Assembly (NCBI GenBank): GCA_900696485.1
Contig: CAADGG010000022.1
Span: 1-64,000, forward strand
Reading direction: 5' to 3'
Origin: an uncultured Pseudomonadota bacterium
GTDB taxonomy: Bacteria > Myxococcota_A > UBA9160 > PR03
Length of the DNA: 64,000 bases
This document shows, piece by piece, positions 48,637-57,618 of the stretch (position 1 is its first letter; each line of letters opens with the position of its first letter). A program made the translations under genes and the position numbers. The notes beneath the pieces are model-generated. The model was not told the origin of the DNA. It did not search any database and saw only the letters and a list, made by a program, of their open reading frames with translations.

Positions 48637-50436
48637 TCAGCCCTTGCGCTCGCCTCCGAACAGCTGGTTGTTGGCGCCGAACACGTTCTGCGGGTCGACC
48701 GCGTGCTTCATCGCACGCGCGAACGCCAGCAATCCCGGAGACGCGATACGCCCGAGGAACGGTTGTCGGAGCTTGCCGATCCCGTGGTGATGCGACAGGG
48801 ATCCGCCGCGCGCCAGCACCTCGTCGCGCGCGGCGTGTTCGATCTCCGCGTAGACCTGGCTCGGATTCCCGGCGATGCCCTTGAAGTAGAACGCGAAATA
48901 GAAGTAGATGCAGACTCCCGTCGGGTACAGCTGTGTCACCCGGCACGTGACGAAGGCCTTGCCCGGTAGCTGGCGGGCCGCATGCTCGGCGTGGATCCGC
49001 TGCTTGACGGCCTCGCACAGCTCGAGCGCGCGGCTCCACGGCACCGACGTCTCGAAGCTCTCGGCGATCATGTAGTGATTGAGGATCCAGTCGCGCAGGT
49101 ACGCGATGCCGAAGGTCAGTTGGTAGCCGCGCTCGCCGTTGGCAGCCCCTCCGGCCAGGCCCCCGTGCCGCTTGGCGACCGCCTTGGTGCGCTTCTGCTG
49201 CGCGGCCACCTCGGCACGACTGCCTTCGAAGACCATCGTGCAGGCCGTCATGCGCTGGACGTCGAAGCCCTTGACGCGTGTGACGAACAGCTTCTCCGCC
49301 GCCGACACCAGTTTCTGGAGCCCTCCCTTGCGCGGCTTCAGCATCTGCGAGAGCTGGAACTGCAGGTTGTCGACGAGTCGCACGCTCGCCGGCACGTCGC
49401 CGGCCTGTTGCAGTTCGTACAGGAAGTCGACGCCACTCGGGAAGTCGGGGAACACCACCGAGCCGTAGACCTGCTCCTCCGGCAGCGGAAACAGCTTCAC
49501 GATCGCTCGCGTCACGATGCCGAGACACCCCTCGCTGCCGAACACGAAGCGGCGCGTATCCCCGGCGCCGACCGACTCGCGCGGATGGACGGCGGTGCGC
49601 TCCAGCACGCCCTGCGCCGTCACGACCCGCACGTCGAGCACGAGATCCTCGATGTTCCCGTAGCGGTTCTTCTTCATGCCGGACGCATGGGTTGCGATCC
49701 AGCCGCCGAGCGTCGAGAACTCCACGCTGTCGGGCTCGTGTCCCATCGTGAACCCGTGCCGCGTCAGGCCGGTCACGATGTCGCGGCCGACGGCGCCGGC
49801 CTCGATGCAGGCCATGCGATTCACCGGATCGATCCACAGGATCCGGTTCATCCGGCGCAGGTCGACCGAGACGATGGTGCGGGACTCCTCGGCCCGGCAA
49901 CGCAGGGCGTCTGTGACATTGGTTCCCCCGCCGTACGGGATCAGGACGACATCGTGTCGCCCGGCCGCCTCGACGATCCGCTCGACGTGGGCGTCCTCGC
50001 TCGGGTACACGACCAGATCCGGCACTCGCTCGAGCTGTCCGTACTTGATCGCATACATCTCCTGCTGCGTGTGGCCGTGCCCATGGCGCAGACGCAGCTC
50101 CGGATCCTCGCTGAGCTGATCCTCGGCCAGCGTCTTGCGCAGCTCGTCGACGAAGCCGGCGTGGCGGCGCGGCTCCGGAATCGGCGGCGGGTACTGCGAC
50201 CGGTTCAGATCCTCGGGGCACACATCGGGGTGGAACTGCTGCTGGGCCCAGGCGAGGAGCTCCGGCAGCTCCTGACCCGACAGCGCGTAGCGCGTCCCGG
50301 TCAGCACCACGACCCCGTCGGCCCGCGCGACGAAGCGGGTATCCCGAAACCCCCAGACGTCGAGCGCTTCCTCGTCGGACGGCTCGGGGACGACGGGTTC
50401 GGGGGTGATCCGAGGTCGCTGCGGATCGAGAATCAT
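48637..50436 (-). CDS. agps: Alkyldihydroxyacetonephosphate synthase (alkylglycerone-phosphate synthase)
   Basis: A 599-residue FAD enzyme of the VAO/PCMH family. DVWGFRDTRF near the N-terminus, VLIPYGGGTNVTDAL (FAD PP-loop, about 163-177), HEPDSVEFSTLGGWIATHAS, SGMKKNRYGNIEDLV, CIYFYFAFYFKG and LSHHHGIGKLR (about 545) are the known signatures of AGPS, including the active-site His run. It exchanges the acyl group of acyl-DHAP for a fatty alcohol, creating the ether bond. D-lactate or glycolate oxidases share the fold but lack HHHGIGK. It is 17 nt upstream of the FAR/acyltransferase gene, with GGAGGGGA before its ATG. Confidence 0.88.
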   Translation of the reverse strand: MILDPQRPRITPEPVVPEPSDEEALDVWGFRDTRFVARADGVVVLTGTRYALSGQELPELLAWAQQQFHPDVCPEDLNRSQYPPPIPEPRRHAGFVDELRKTLAEDQLSEDPELRLRHGHGHTQQEMYAIKYGQLERVPDLVVYPSEDAHVERIVEAAGRHDVVLIPYGGGTNVTDALRCRAEESRTIVSVDLRRMNRILWIDPVNRMACIEAGAVGRDIVTGLTRHGFTMGHEPDSVEFSTLGGWIATHASGMKKNRYGNIEDLVLDVRVVTAQGVLERTAVHPRESVGAGDTRRFVFGSEGCLGIVTRAIVKLFPLPEEQVYGSVVFPDFPSGVDFLYELQQAGDVPASVRLVDNLQFQLSQMLKPRKGGLQKLVSAAEKLFVTRVKGFDVQRMTACTMVFEGSRAEVAAQQKRTKAVAKRHGGLAGGAANGERGYQLTFGIAYLRDWILNHYMIAESFETSVPWSRALELCEAVKQRIHAEHAARQLPGKAFVTCRVTQLYPTGVCIYFYFAFYFKGIAGNPSQVYAEIEHAARDEVLARGGSLSHHHGIGKLRQPFLGRIASPGLLAFARAMKHAVDPQNVFGANNQLFGGERKG

Positions 50437-50798
50437 GCGTCTCCCCTCCCGCGCAGAGATCCGTTCCGCATGCGGGTGGCCGGGCGGCCCGCCGGATGCC
50501 GACCCTCCGTGGCGTCGTCGAGACGGCGCCGCGGAAGGCCTCTCGGGAGTGTGGCCCAGTCCAGCAAGAGCGCCCGTCGATTCCGCGAGGAATTTCCCGT
50601 CCGGACGCTCTGCCCTTCGGCCGCCGGGGGGGCGCCTCCGCTCGATCGCCTCACCGGCCCCACAGACGTGGGTCGCGAAGCCTCACGGAATCGCGATTCG
50701 CCGTTCCCATCGGTCCGGCGGTCGCGCTGGTGTCGGCACGCGACTTGCTTTCCATCCTCGTTGTCGTTGCGTTCTTGGCCGCACAGGAGGGACCGACC
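50437..50798. other. Intergenic region upstream of AGPS and the sigma remnant
   Basis: These 362 bases between divergent genes should hold promoters for both. The one structured site I see is the perfect 12-nt palindrome GAATCGCGATTC at 50688-50699, a possible operator. I find no convincing -35/-10 pair and no credible gene; open frames across it are Arg/Ala/Ser-rich. Confidence 0.45.
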
Positions 50799-51155
50799 AT
50801 GGCGAGCGCGCCGCCGTTCCGACTCGATCCGCCCGCAGAGGCCAGTGCCGTCCGCCTCGGGCTCCAGCTCCGGCAGCATCGCAACGCGCTGCGCGCATGT
50901 GCACGGCGCTTGCTGCGCGACGACGCCGAGGCCGACGCCGTCGTCGACGAGGTGCTCGCGAGCGCCGCGCCGGTGATGGCGCTGTTCCGCCCCACCGGAA
51001 GCCTCGGCGGCTGGCTGCAGGGGCTGACGATCGGCGTGTCCCTCGCGCGGCTGCAGCACGGGGATCGAGCGAGCGCGCGGTGCGAAACGCATACGGCGCC
51101 CCGATCTCGCGATCGGAGCGCCGTCGAACAGACTCGGATGCCGTCGACCGGCTAG
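50799..51155 (+). CDS. Sigma-70 region-2-like short protein (sigma factor remnant)
   Basis: The 118-residue product contains a segment that follows ECF sigma region 2: HRNALRACARRLLRDDAEAD, VVDEVLASAAPVMALF, GSLGGWLQGLTIGVSLARLQ (compare RR-LL-D-DA-D-VQE and GWL-x-IA-N-A). Region 4 is missing; after about residue 85 the sequence is a short unrelated tail. A strong AGGAGGG site 8 nt upstream supports expression. It may be a decayed sigma factor or a region-2 decoy. Its TAG overlaps the TAG of the convergent alcohol dehydrogenase in one CTAG. Confidence 0.55.
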   Translation: MASAPPFRLDPPAEASAVRLGLQLRQHRNALRACARRLLRDDAEADAVVDEVLASAAPVMALFRPTGSLGGWLQGLTIGVSLARLQHGDRASARCETHTAPRSRDRSAVEQTRMPSTG

Positions 51156-52258
51156 AACACGATCACGCCGCGGGCGTTCACGCCCGCCACCAGATCGTCG
51201 AATGCCTCCGCCGCCTGATCGATCGAGTACGTCTTCGTGACCAGTTCATCGAGCTTCAGCCGGCCGGCCTTGTACAGGTCGAGCAGGCGCGGGAAATCGA
51301 TCGACGGCCGCGCCGAACCGTACATCGAACCGACCAGCACCTTCTCCTGGAACGGCATCAGGAACGCGCCGAGCGTCACCGTCTCGGTCGGCTTCGAGAC
51401 GCCGACGACGACGGCGGTGCCGCCCTTGTGCAGACAGTTGTAGGCCTGGCTGATCGTCGCGCCGAGCCCGATGCACTCGAATGCGTAGTCGGCGCCGCCC
51501 CCGGTCAGTTCCAGGATCTTCGCGACGGCATCGCCATCGTTGGCCGGGTTGATCGTATCGGTGGCGCCGAACTGGCGTGCGAAGTCGAGCTTCTTGTCCG
51601 ACATGTCGACGGCGATGATCCGCACCGCCCCGGCGATCGCGCAGCCCTGGCTCGTGTTGAGGCCGACGCCGCCGGCTCCGAACACGACGCAGACGGCACC
51701 CGGCTCGACGTGCACGGTGTTGAGCGCCGCACCGGCGCCGGTCATCACCGCGCAGCCGACGATCGCCGCCTTGTCCATCCCGATCGACGGATCGATCTTG
51801 ATCACGTTGTCGCGATGCAGCGTCGCGTACTCGGCCATCACGCCGACGCCGGCCATGTGATTGAGCGGCTTGCCGTCCTTGTCCTTGAAGCGCGGCGTCC
51901 CGTCCGGCAGCGTGATCGTGGCTTTCGCCGACATGTCGCAGAGCTGCGGCTTGCCCATCACGCAGTAGCGGCACTTGCCGCACATCGGCACCCATGAGAC
52001 GACGACCGTGTCGCCGATCTCGAGATCCGTCACGCCCTCGCCGAGCTGGAAGATCGTGCCGGCGCCCTCGTGGCCGAGCACCAGCGGCGGCGGCAGCGGG
52101 ATCGTGCCGTTGGTCGCGGACAGATCGCTGTGACACACGCCACACGCACCGATCTTCACCATCACCTCGCCGCGCTTCGGAGGATCGACGGTGACCGTCT
52201 CGACGACGACGGGCTTGTTCCACTCGCGGCAGATGACGGCCTTGGCCTGCTGGGACAT
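51152..52258 (-). CDS. Zinc-dependent alcohol dehydrogenase
   Basis: The 368-residue medium-chain dehydrogenase has catalytic zinc ligands in ACGVCHSDLS and GHEGAGTI, the structural-zinc set CGKCRYCVMGKPQLC, and the NAD Rossmann motif VFGAGGVGLNTSQG with Asp after the second strand (AVDMSD). It resembles the class III / NDMA-dependent and mycobacterial alcohol dehydrogenases. Substrate unknown. A good sigma-70 promoter lies about 110 nt upstream. Confidence 0.87.
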   Translation of the reverse strand: MSQQAKAVICREWNKPVVVETVTVDPPKRGEVMVKIGACGVCHSDLSATNGTIPLPPPLVLGHEGAGTIFQLGEGVTDLEIGDTVVVSWVPMCGKCRYCVMGKPQLCDMSAKATITLPDGTPRFKDKDGKPLNHMAGVGVMAEYATLHRDNVIKIDPSIGMDKAAIVGCAVMTGAGAALNTVHVEPGAVCVVFGAGGVGLNTSQGCAIAGAVRIIAVDMSDKKLDFARQFGATDTINPANDGDAVAKILELTGGGADYAFECIGLGATISQAYNCLHKGGTAVVVGVSKPTETVTLGAFLMPFQEKVLVGSMYGSARPSIDFPRLLDLYKAGRLKLDELVTKTYSIDQAAEAFDDLVAGVNARGVIVF

Positions 52259-52369
52259 GACTCTCCTCGCTGGGGGGTCGGACGCGTCGGGAAAGCGGCG
52301 CGCCGGGGTGGGGATCAGTTGGGCATCGCCGGTCCGCGCGGGCCGGAGCCCGCACCGGAGACGCGGAGC

Positions 52370-52399
52370 ATTCTAGGAGAGAGTTGACTCACGTGTCAA
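52370..52399 (-). promoter_or_regulatory. Sigma-70 promoter of the alcohol dehydrogenase gene
   Basis: On the minus strand TTGACA (52399-52394) and TAGAAT (52375-52370) are separated by 18 nt; the start of the gene is at 52258. The dyad TTGAC-N6-GTCAA (52384-52399) overlaps the -35 box and could bind a repressor. Confidence 0.6.
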
Positions 52400-52524
52400 A
52401 GCACGGCGAAATCCGGAGGCTGCGGACGGCGCGGCGCTTCGGCCCGGAGCGCGCCGGCCCGCCGACGCGGCACGACGGTCCCCGGTAGACTGCGCGTCAG
52501 TCCGGCCACGCCGGGGAGGTTCCG

Positions 52525-53412
52525 ATGCCGATCCGCGCGTTTCGCCCGGAGGATGCCGACGCCGTCGTCACGCTGGCCCGCAGTTGCGCCCGCGGCGAGA
52601 CGGACTTCGTGCTGAATCCGCTCTGGGAGCGCCCGGAGGAGTTGTTCGCGGACTTCGCCCGGCACCGCATCCGTCCGGAGCCGCATCTGCTGGTCGCAGA
52701 GAGCGCCCTCGGCGTCGAAGGCGCGGTCGGCTTCCTGCGCCCACCCGAAGCCCGAACGGCAGGACTCGTGTGCCCCATCGTCGTGTCCGAGCGGCGCGGC
52801 CGAGGCCTCGGGGGCGAGCTGCTGCGCGCCGCCTTGCAGCACGCCCGGGAGCCGCTCGGGATCGAGCTCCTCTCGGCGGCGATCGGCGTCCGCAACCGTG
52901 CGGGGTACTCGCTGCTGACCGCGCTCGGTTTCCGCGCGACGCGCCAGCATCTCCTGCTGCGGCTGGCCGCAGCGCCGGCGGCGCCGCGGCGACCGCTCAC
53001 CGCCGGCCTGGAGTTCGCGGCGGCACGACCGGCCGACGCCGACGCCGTGCTCGCGCTCTACCAGCGCAGCGGCTTCGCGTTCCGCGATCTGGCCGGCACG
53101 CGCGCCGCGCTGGCGGATCCGCAGCGCGCCGTCGCGATCGCGCGACTGGGCGAGCGGGTCGTCGCTGTGATCGAACTCGAGACGCACTGGCCGACCCGGC
53201 CGTGGGTCTCGTACGTCGGCGTCGAACCGGAGCTGCGCGACCGCGGGGTCGGCTCGACGCTCGTCGCGTGGGCGCTCGCGCCGCTCTTCCAGCACGGCGC
53301 CCGCTCGGCCCTGCTGCTGCTGTCCCCGGGCAACCGCACGGCCGTGCGCGCGTACGAGAAGGTCGGCTTCCGCCGCTACCGCGTCATCGACGTGCTGGAG
53401 CGGAAGCTGTGA
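52525..53412 (+). CDS. Tandem GNAT-domain acetyltransferase
   Basis: The 295-residue protein has two GNAT folds: the first (residues 1-150) with PIRAFRPEDADAVVTLA and VVSERRGRGLGGELLRAAL, the second (about 160-295) with FAAARPADADAVLALY and VEPELRDRGVGSTLVAWAL ending NRTAVRAYEKVGFRRY. Both have the R/Q-x2-G-x-G/A acetyl-CoA loop. The acceptor is unknown; mycothiol-synthase-like and ribosomal protein acetyltransferases share the tandem build. ATG at 52525 is preceded by GGGGAGG. Confidence 0.8.
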   Translation: MPIRAFRPEDADAVVTLARSCARGETDFVLNPLWERPEELFADFARHRIRPEPHLLVAESALGVEGAVGFLRPPEARTAGLVCPIVVSERRGRGLGGELLRAALQHAREPLGIELLSAAIGVRNRAGYSLLTALGFRATRQHLLLRLAAAPAAPRRPLTAGLEFAAARPADADAVLALYQRSGFAFRDLAGTRAALADPQRAVAIARLGERVVAVIELETHWPTRPWVSYVGVEPELRDRGVGSTLVAWALAPLFQHGARSALLLLSPGNRTAVRAYEKVGFRRYRVIDVLERKL

Positions 53413-53499
53413 GTGTCGAACTCGCTCGCCCCGGCGGACGGGGGATGCGGGAGGCGACGCGCGGCCGATGTGCCGGCGATGCGGATCCACGCCTGAGCC

Positions 53500-53964
53500 T
53501 CACCGGCGTCCGCGCAAGCCCGGCCGTCGCAGCCGCCTCCGCGCCAGCAGCTCGGCGGCGGCGGCGCCACCGCCCAGCAGCGCGACCGTCGCGACGGCGT
53601 CGGACGTGCGCTCGATCTCGAGCCGGGGCCACCCGGCCACCGGCGACGTGAGGACCAGCGCCGTCACCAGGGCCGCGAGCGCCAGGGACAGCGCCAGCGT
53701 GGCCCAGACGCCGGGATCCGAACCGCGCCGGTGTCGCCAGAACCAGCAGGCCGCCCCGGTGGCGAGCACGGCCGGAAGCGCGCCGCGCACGAACACCACC
53801 GCCGCGTGCAGCGCGAGTCCGAGCGCCTGATCGAGCGCGACGGCGCGTGACCAGCCCGCCACCACACCCAGCACGACGCCGAGCAACAGGTACCCGAGGC
53901 CGGTCCCGAGCAGCGCGAGCAGCACGGCCAGCAGCAAGCGGGTCAGCGCCGCCTCCGCAGCCAC
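53500..53964 (-). CDS. Small integral membrane protein
   Basis: About 154 residues with four hydrophobic segments (LLLAVLLALLGTGLGYLLLG, LGLALHAAVVFVRGALPAV, ATLALSLALAALVTALVL, AVATVALLGGGAAAAELLA) ending in a basic tail (RRRLRRPGLRGRR). I recognise no family. The start is uncertain: GTG at 53964 overlaps the end of the upstream repeat protein, TTG at 53937 or GTG at 53925 are alternatives. It is probably cotranscribed with that protein. Confidence 0.5.
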   Translation of the reverse strand: MAAEAALTRLLLAVLLALLGTGLGYLLLGVVLGVVAGWSRAVALDQALGLALHAAVVFVRGALPAVLATGAACWFWRHRRGSDPGVWATLALSLALAALVTALVLTSPVAGWPRLEIERTSDAVATVALLGGGAAAAELLARRRLRRPGLRGRR

Positions 53965-56882
53965 GCGAGCAGCGGCACGACGAACGCCAGCTCGGCGCCG
54001 AGGCCGCATCCGGACGAGGCCTCCCCCTTGCGCCAGGGCATGTCGCCGCATTGCGGATCGGGCGTCCCGCCGCCGGACCCCCCGTCCCAGTCGATCTTGC
54101 CATCGTTGTCGTCGTCGAGATCGTTGTCGCAGGCGGGGTTCTCGACCGTCCAACTGGCATTCCGGCAACCGGGGTCGTCGAGATCCACGAGTCCGTCGCC
54201 ATCGTCGTCGATCCCATCCGAGCACGCGATCGGGAGCGCGTCGATGACGGCGATCTGGAGCGTGCCGGTAAAGAGCCCGCTGCGGACGACGCGACGCGTG
54301 CCGGAGGCGGGATCGACGTGCGCCACCAGGCCGCCGCTGCAGCCGCTGCTGCCGCAGCTTCCCGAGTCGACCACGTAGAGGTCCCCGCCGGCGGCGACGG
54401 CGACGCCCTCGGGTTGGACCCACGCGGGATCCGTGGACAGCGCGGTCACTGTTCCGTCGGACGTGTCGATGCGGAACACACCCTCCCCCAGCGAGGCATG
54501 GCGTCCGACCGCCACGAGGGTTCCTGGAGCCTCGAGCGCGAGGTCCCGCCACGCGTGGCCGAGGAAGCCGGGCGTCACCTTGGCGACGCTCGGCGGGGAC
54601 AGCTCGGCGCGGAACACGCCGTCGCCGAGCAGCCCGAAGCCGGTGACGAGCGCCGTGTCGTCGTCCTCGAGCACCAACGTGAAGCCGGTGAAGATCTGGA
54701 GCGAGCCGGGGTTCCCGCCGACCGGCGCCGTCAGCAGCGTCGTGGTGATTCCCGACCCGTCGGGATTCCACGCGATGCGATGGATGCCCGCGGTGTCGAG
54801 CGCCACCGGATTCCCGGCCGAGTCGACGGCGAGCGGGATGCCGCCGGCCGACACGAAGGGATCGCTGCGACGGGTCTGGCGGCCGGTCACGAGGCTGATC
54901 TCGAACAGCCCCGACGGACTCGAGAGCACCAGCCGGCCGTCCGCCCGCTGCACCAGTCCCTCCGGCTCGGCCAACTGCGCCCCCTGCGAGACGATCTGCT
55001 CGGCGCCCGTCGCGGGGTCGATGACGAACAGCGCGGCCTGCCCGCGGTCGACGACGAGCAGATCGCCGATCGAGACCTGCGTCGGCGCCTCCACGTCGAA
55101 GAGCGGCCCCGGGCAATCGACGTCGTCGGGATGGTCGCTGAAGCCGTCGCCGTCGTCATCGAGGGCATCGCTGCACTCGGGGGCCTCGGCGGGATCGTCG
55201 AGGCTGCGGCAGCGCGGATACGCGGCAGGGTAGTCGGTGAGGCCATCCCCGTCGTTGTCGACGAAGTCGAAGCAGGCGGGATCTTCGGACGCATCGGCCG
55301 GGCTGATGCAGTCGGGGTCCGCAGGGAAGTCGACGAGGCCGTCGCCGTCGTTGTCGAAGCCGTCGTTGCAGTCGAGCCGCTCACTGGTGTCGCTGGGATC
55401 CACGCAGCCGGAGTCGGCCGTGTCGATGTCCCCGTCGCCGTCGTTGTCGAGACCGTCGTCGCATTCCGGCGTTTCGCTCGGCGAGCTGGCGACGCGGCAG
55501 CCGGGGTCGTCGGGGTGGTCGACGAAGCCGTCGCCGTCGTTGTCGAGGCCATCCTCGCAATCGAGCCGCTCGGTCCCGTCGGAGCCGGCGGTGCATCCGG
55601 AATCCGCGGGAAAATCGACGGATCCGTCCCCGTCGTTGTCGAGGCCGTCGCTGCAGTCGGGTCCCTCGGAGCGATCCCCGGCGAACGTGCAGTGTGGGTC
55701 GCCGGGGAAGTCGACGAAACCGTCACCATCGTTGTCGACGCCATCGTGGCACGCCGTCGGCGAGAGGATCGCGACGAATCCTTCCGGTTCCCCGGACGGA
55801 TTGGTCCCGGATCCGACCACGGTGAACTCGCCGACGCCGTCGACCGCGGAGATGCCGCTGGCGGCGTGGAGCTGCCAGCCGCCGAGATCGAGGCCGAATT
55901 CGTCCGCCAGCACGTCGGCCAGCGAGCGCATTCCGTTTACCGCGTCCCACAGGAAGGCGACGTCTCGCCCCGTGAGATTTCGGGTGGTGCCGACGATCAG
56001 GCTGCCGTCGGGCGTGACGTCGATCGCCTGCCCGCGCGCGCGGGTCTGGCCGGGGAGCGCGCCGAGACGCTCGATCACGCCGTAGCTCGCCCCGGTCCAG
56101 CGGACCGGTTCGGGAAAGTTGGTCTCGGCGGATGCGGAGTTCGCCTCCCCGACGATCGTCGATCCGTCGTCGGAGATCGCCAGCGCGCCGGTGCGGTAGA
56201 CCGCACCGGGCAGACCGGGGAGCGCGTGCAGCGAACCATTCCACCAGAAGCCGGCCGGACCCGAGCTGGAGTCGGTCTCCCCGACGATCAGCGAGCCGGT
56301 CGGTGTCGCGTCGTGCGCCACGCCGGCTTCACCACCCCCGGGCAGGTCACCGAGATCCCGGATGCTGGTTCCGCCGCTCGTCCAGCGCGCAGCATTCACG
56401 CGCGGCGAGCCGAGGAACGGAAGCTCGAGGCCGGAGCCGACCGCAACGAGACCATTTCCGGACACGCCTTCCCCGGTGGCCGCGCCGTCGCACAAGAAGC
56501 AGGAGAACGTGCCGAGGAACGTGTAGCCACCGCCAGATGTCCAGCGGAACGCACGGCCACCATTGCCGGTGGCCGCGGATCCGACGATCACCGCGCCGTC
56601 GGCCGACACGCCGTTCGCCCGGCTGAACGGCGTGTCGGCACCGGGCTGACCCAGGCCCTGGAGTCCCGCCGCTTCCGTCCAGCGCACCGCCTGCGTCCCG
56701 GTGGCGCCCTCGGCGAAGCCGACGACCGTACTCGCATCGGTCGAGACCGCGGTGGCGACGCTTCCGACGTCGCCGCCGGGAAGATCCCCCACGCCGTGAA
56801 AGGCGGGGGAGTTCTGCCCGGCGGCCGCCAGCGGGCAGGCCACTGCCAAGCCCAGCGCGAGCGAGAAACGAAGGAACTGCAT
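53943..56882 (-). CDS. Secreted HAF-repeat / Cys-DNDGDG-repeat protein with MYXO-CTERM-like anchor
   Basis: The 979-residue protein has a signal peptide (FLRFSLALGLAVACPLAAAG), then about 350 residues of HAF-type repeats (HGVGDLPGGDVGS, AVRWTEAAGLQGLG, VGEANSAS and similar), then seven consecutive Cys-framed units of about 25-35 residues with DGLDNDGDG-type calcium-binding loops, a beta-propeller-like region (about 620-890, LLVVDRGQAALFVIDPATG), two more Cys/DDDGDG units, and the C-terminus GCGLGAELAFVVPLLAWLRRRR, a Cys-containing TM plus Arg cluster like MYXO-CTERM. It is probably surface-displayed and calcium-stabilised; its role is unknown. ATG at 56882 is chosen. Confidence 0.8.
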   Translation of the reverse strand: MQFLRFSLALGLAVACPLAAAGQNSPAFHGVGDLPGGDVGSVATAVSTDASTVVGFAEGATGTQAVRWTEAAGLQGLGQPGADTPFSRANGVSADGAVIVGSAATGNGGRAFRWTSGGGYTFLGTFSCFLCDGAATGEGVSGNGLVAVGSGLELPFLGSPRVNAARWTSGGTSIRDLGDLPGGGEAGVAHDATPTGSLIVGETDSSSGPAGFWWNGSLHALPGLPGAVYRTGALAISDDGSTIVGEANSASAETNFPEPVRWTGASYGVIERLGALPGQTRARGQAIDVTPDGSLIVGTTRNLTGRDVAFLWDAVNGMRSLADVLADEFGLDLGGWQLHAASGISAVDGVGEFTVVGSGTNPSGEPEGFVAILSPTACHDGVDNDGDGFVDFPGDPHCTFAGDRSEGPDCSDGLDNDGDGSVDFPADSGCTAGSDGTERLDCEDGLDNDGDGFVDHPDDPGCRVASSPSETPECDDGLDNDGDGDIDTADSGCVDPSDTSERLDCNDGFDNDGDGLVDFPADPDCISPADASEDPACFDFVDNDGDGLTDYPAAYPRCRSLDDPAEAPECSDALDDDGDGFSDHPDDVDCPGPLFDVEAPTQVSIGDLLVVDRGQAALFVIDPATGAEQIVSQGAQLAEPEGLVQRADGRLVLSSPSGLFEISLVTGRQTRRSDPFVSAGGIPLAVDSAGNPVALDTAGIHRIAWNPDGSGITTTLLTAPVGGNPGSLQIFTGFTLVLEDDDTALVTGFGLLGDGVFRAELSPPSVAKVTPGFLGHAWRDLALEAPGTLVAVGRHASLGEGVFRIDTSDGTVTALSTDPAWVQPEGVAVAAGGDLYVVDSGSCGSSGCSGGLVAHVDPASGTRRVVRSGLFTGTLQIAVIDALPIACSDGIDDDGDGLVDLDDPGCRNASWTVENPACDNDLDDDNDGKIDWDGGSGGGTPDPQCGDMPWRKGEASSGCGLGAELAFVVPLLAWLRRRR

Positions 56883-56904
56883 ACGAGGTCCGCTCACTCT
56901 CGGC

Positions 56905-57618
56905 TCAGAGGCTTGCGATGAAGGCCTCGCAGGTGTCGAGCAGCGGATCGCTCGGCGGGATGTCGCTGCTGGCCAGTGTCAGCGACCCGGTCACGCGGAT
57001 CGTCCCGAAGATCGGCAGCGGCCCGATTTCGGTTTCGATGTCCTGCGTCAGCGCGAGGCCGCTGTCGCCACCACCGATCATCGTCAGCAGATCTCCGATG
57101 CTGAGCGGTACGACGGCGCTGATGACCTGCGTGAACGGATCCGGCTCGCCGAACAGCGAAGCCAGAACCGGGTCCGAAACGCCGAGCCTCGTGTTCAACG
57201 TCATGTCGAACGCAGCGACGCCGAGCAGCACGTTCATCTGCGCGGAGCCGACGCTGGCGAGATCGGGATCCTGGAACAGGCAGATGGCGCCAGTCGGCAG
57301 GCTCCCCCCGATCACGATCTCGGTGCCGGCGATCAGGATGTCGTCGATCTCGATCACCGCCGGAATCGCCTTTCCGACGAGGGCGCCGAGCAGCTGGAAC
57401 AGGCCGACGTTCGCCACGATCGTCGTCTGGACGCCGCCGACGAGCGAAGTGGTCTCCTCGTTGTAGGGCGGCGGCATGATCGGCAACTCGAGCGTCAGCG
57501 AACTCGGCTGTTCCAGCACGAGATCGACGGGAACCTCGATCTGGCCGCAGCCGAAGGACGGCAGCACGGCGACGGCGAAGAGAACGGCGAGCAGTCGGGC
57601 GCGCAGACTCGCGGGCAT
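56905..57618 (-). CDS. Secreted lipoprotein of unknown function
   Basis: A 237-residue lipoprotein: the signal peptide RLLAVLFAVAVLPSFGC ends with a lipobox Cys (residue about 24). The rest is rich in beta-branched and hydrophobic residues (VEVPVDLVLEQPSSLTLELP-like strands, TTIVANVGLFQLLGALVG, IGPLPIFGTIRVTGSLTLAS) and I do not recognise a family. ATG at 57618 with GGGAGG upstream is preferred to the ATG at 57696. It is just upstream of the large repeat protein (22 nt between stop and start) and may be exported to the same surface. Confidence 0.65.
   Translation of the reverse strand: MPASLRARLLAVLFAVAVLPSFGCGQIEVPVDLVLEQPSSLTLELPIMPPPYNEETTSLVGGVQTTIVANVGLFQLLGALVGKAIPAVIEIDDILIAGTEIVIGGSLPTGAICLFQDPDLASVGSAQMNVLLGVAAFDMTLNTRLGVSDPVLASLFGEPDPFTQVISAVVPLSIGDLLTMIGGGDSGLALTQDIETEIGPLPIFGTIRVTGSLTLASSDIPPSDPLLDTCEAFIASL

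Noticed and set aside
45932..50221. Long minus-strand frame suggesting a 1429-residue protein that continues from the FAR/acyltransferase into the AGPS region
   Set aside because: The part upstream of 48619 is out of frame with AGPS and Arg-rich; the AGPS gene in the other frame is complete with all motifs, so the fusion stops at FAR plus acyltransferase.
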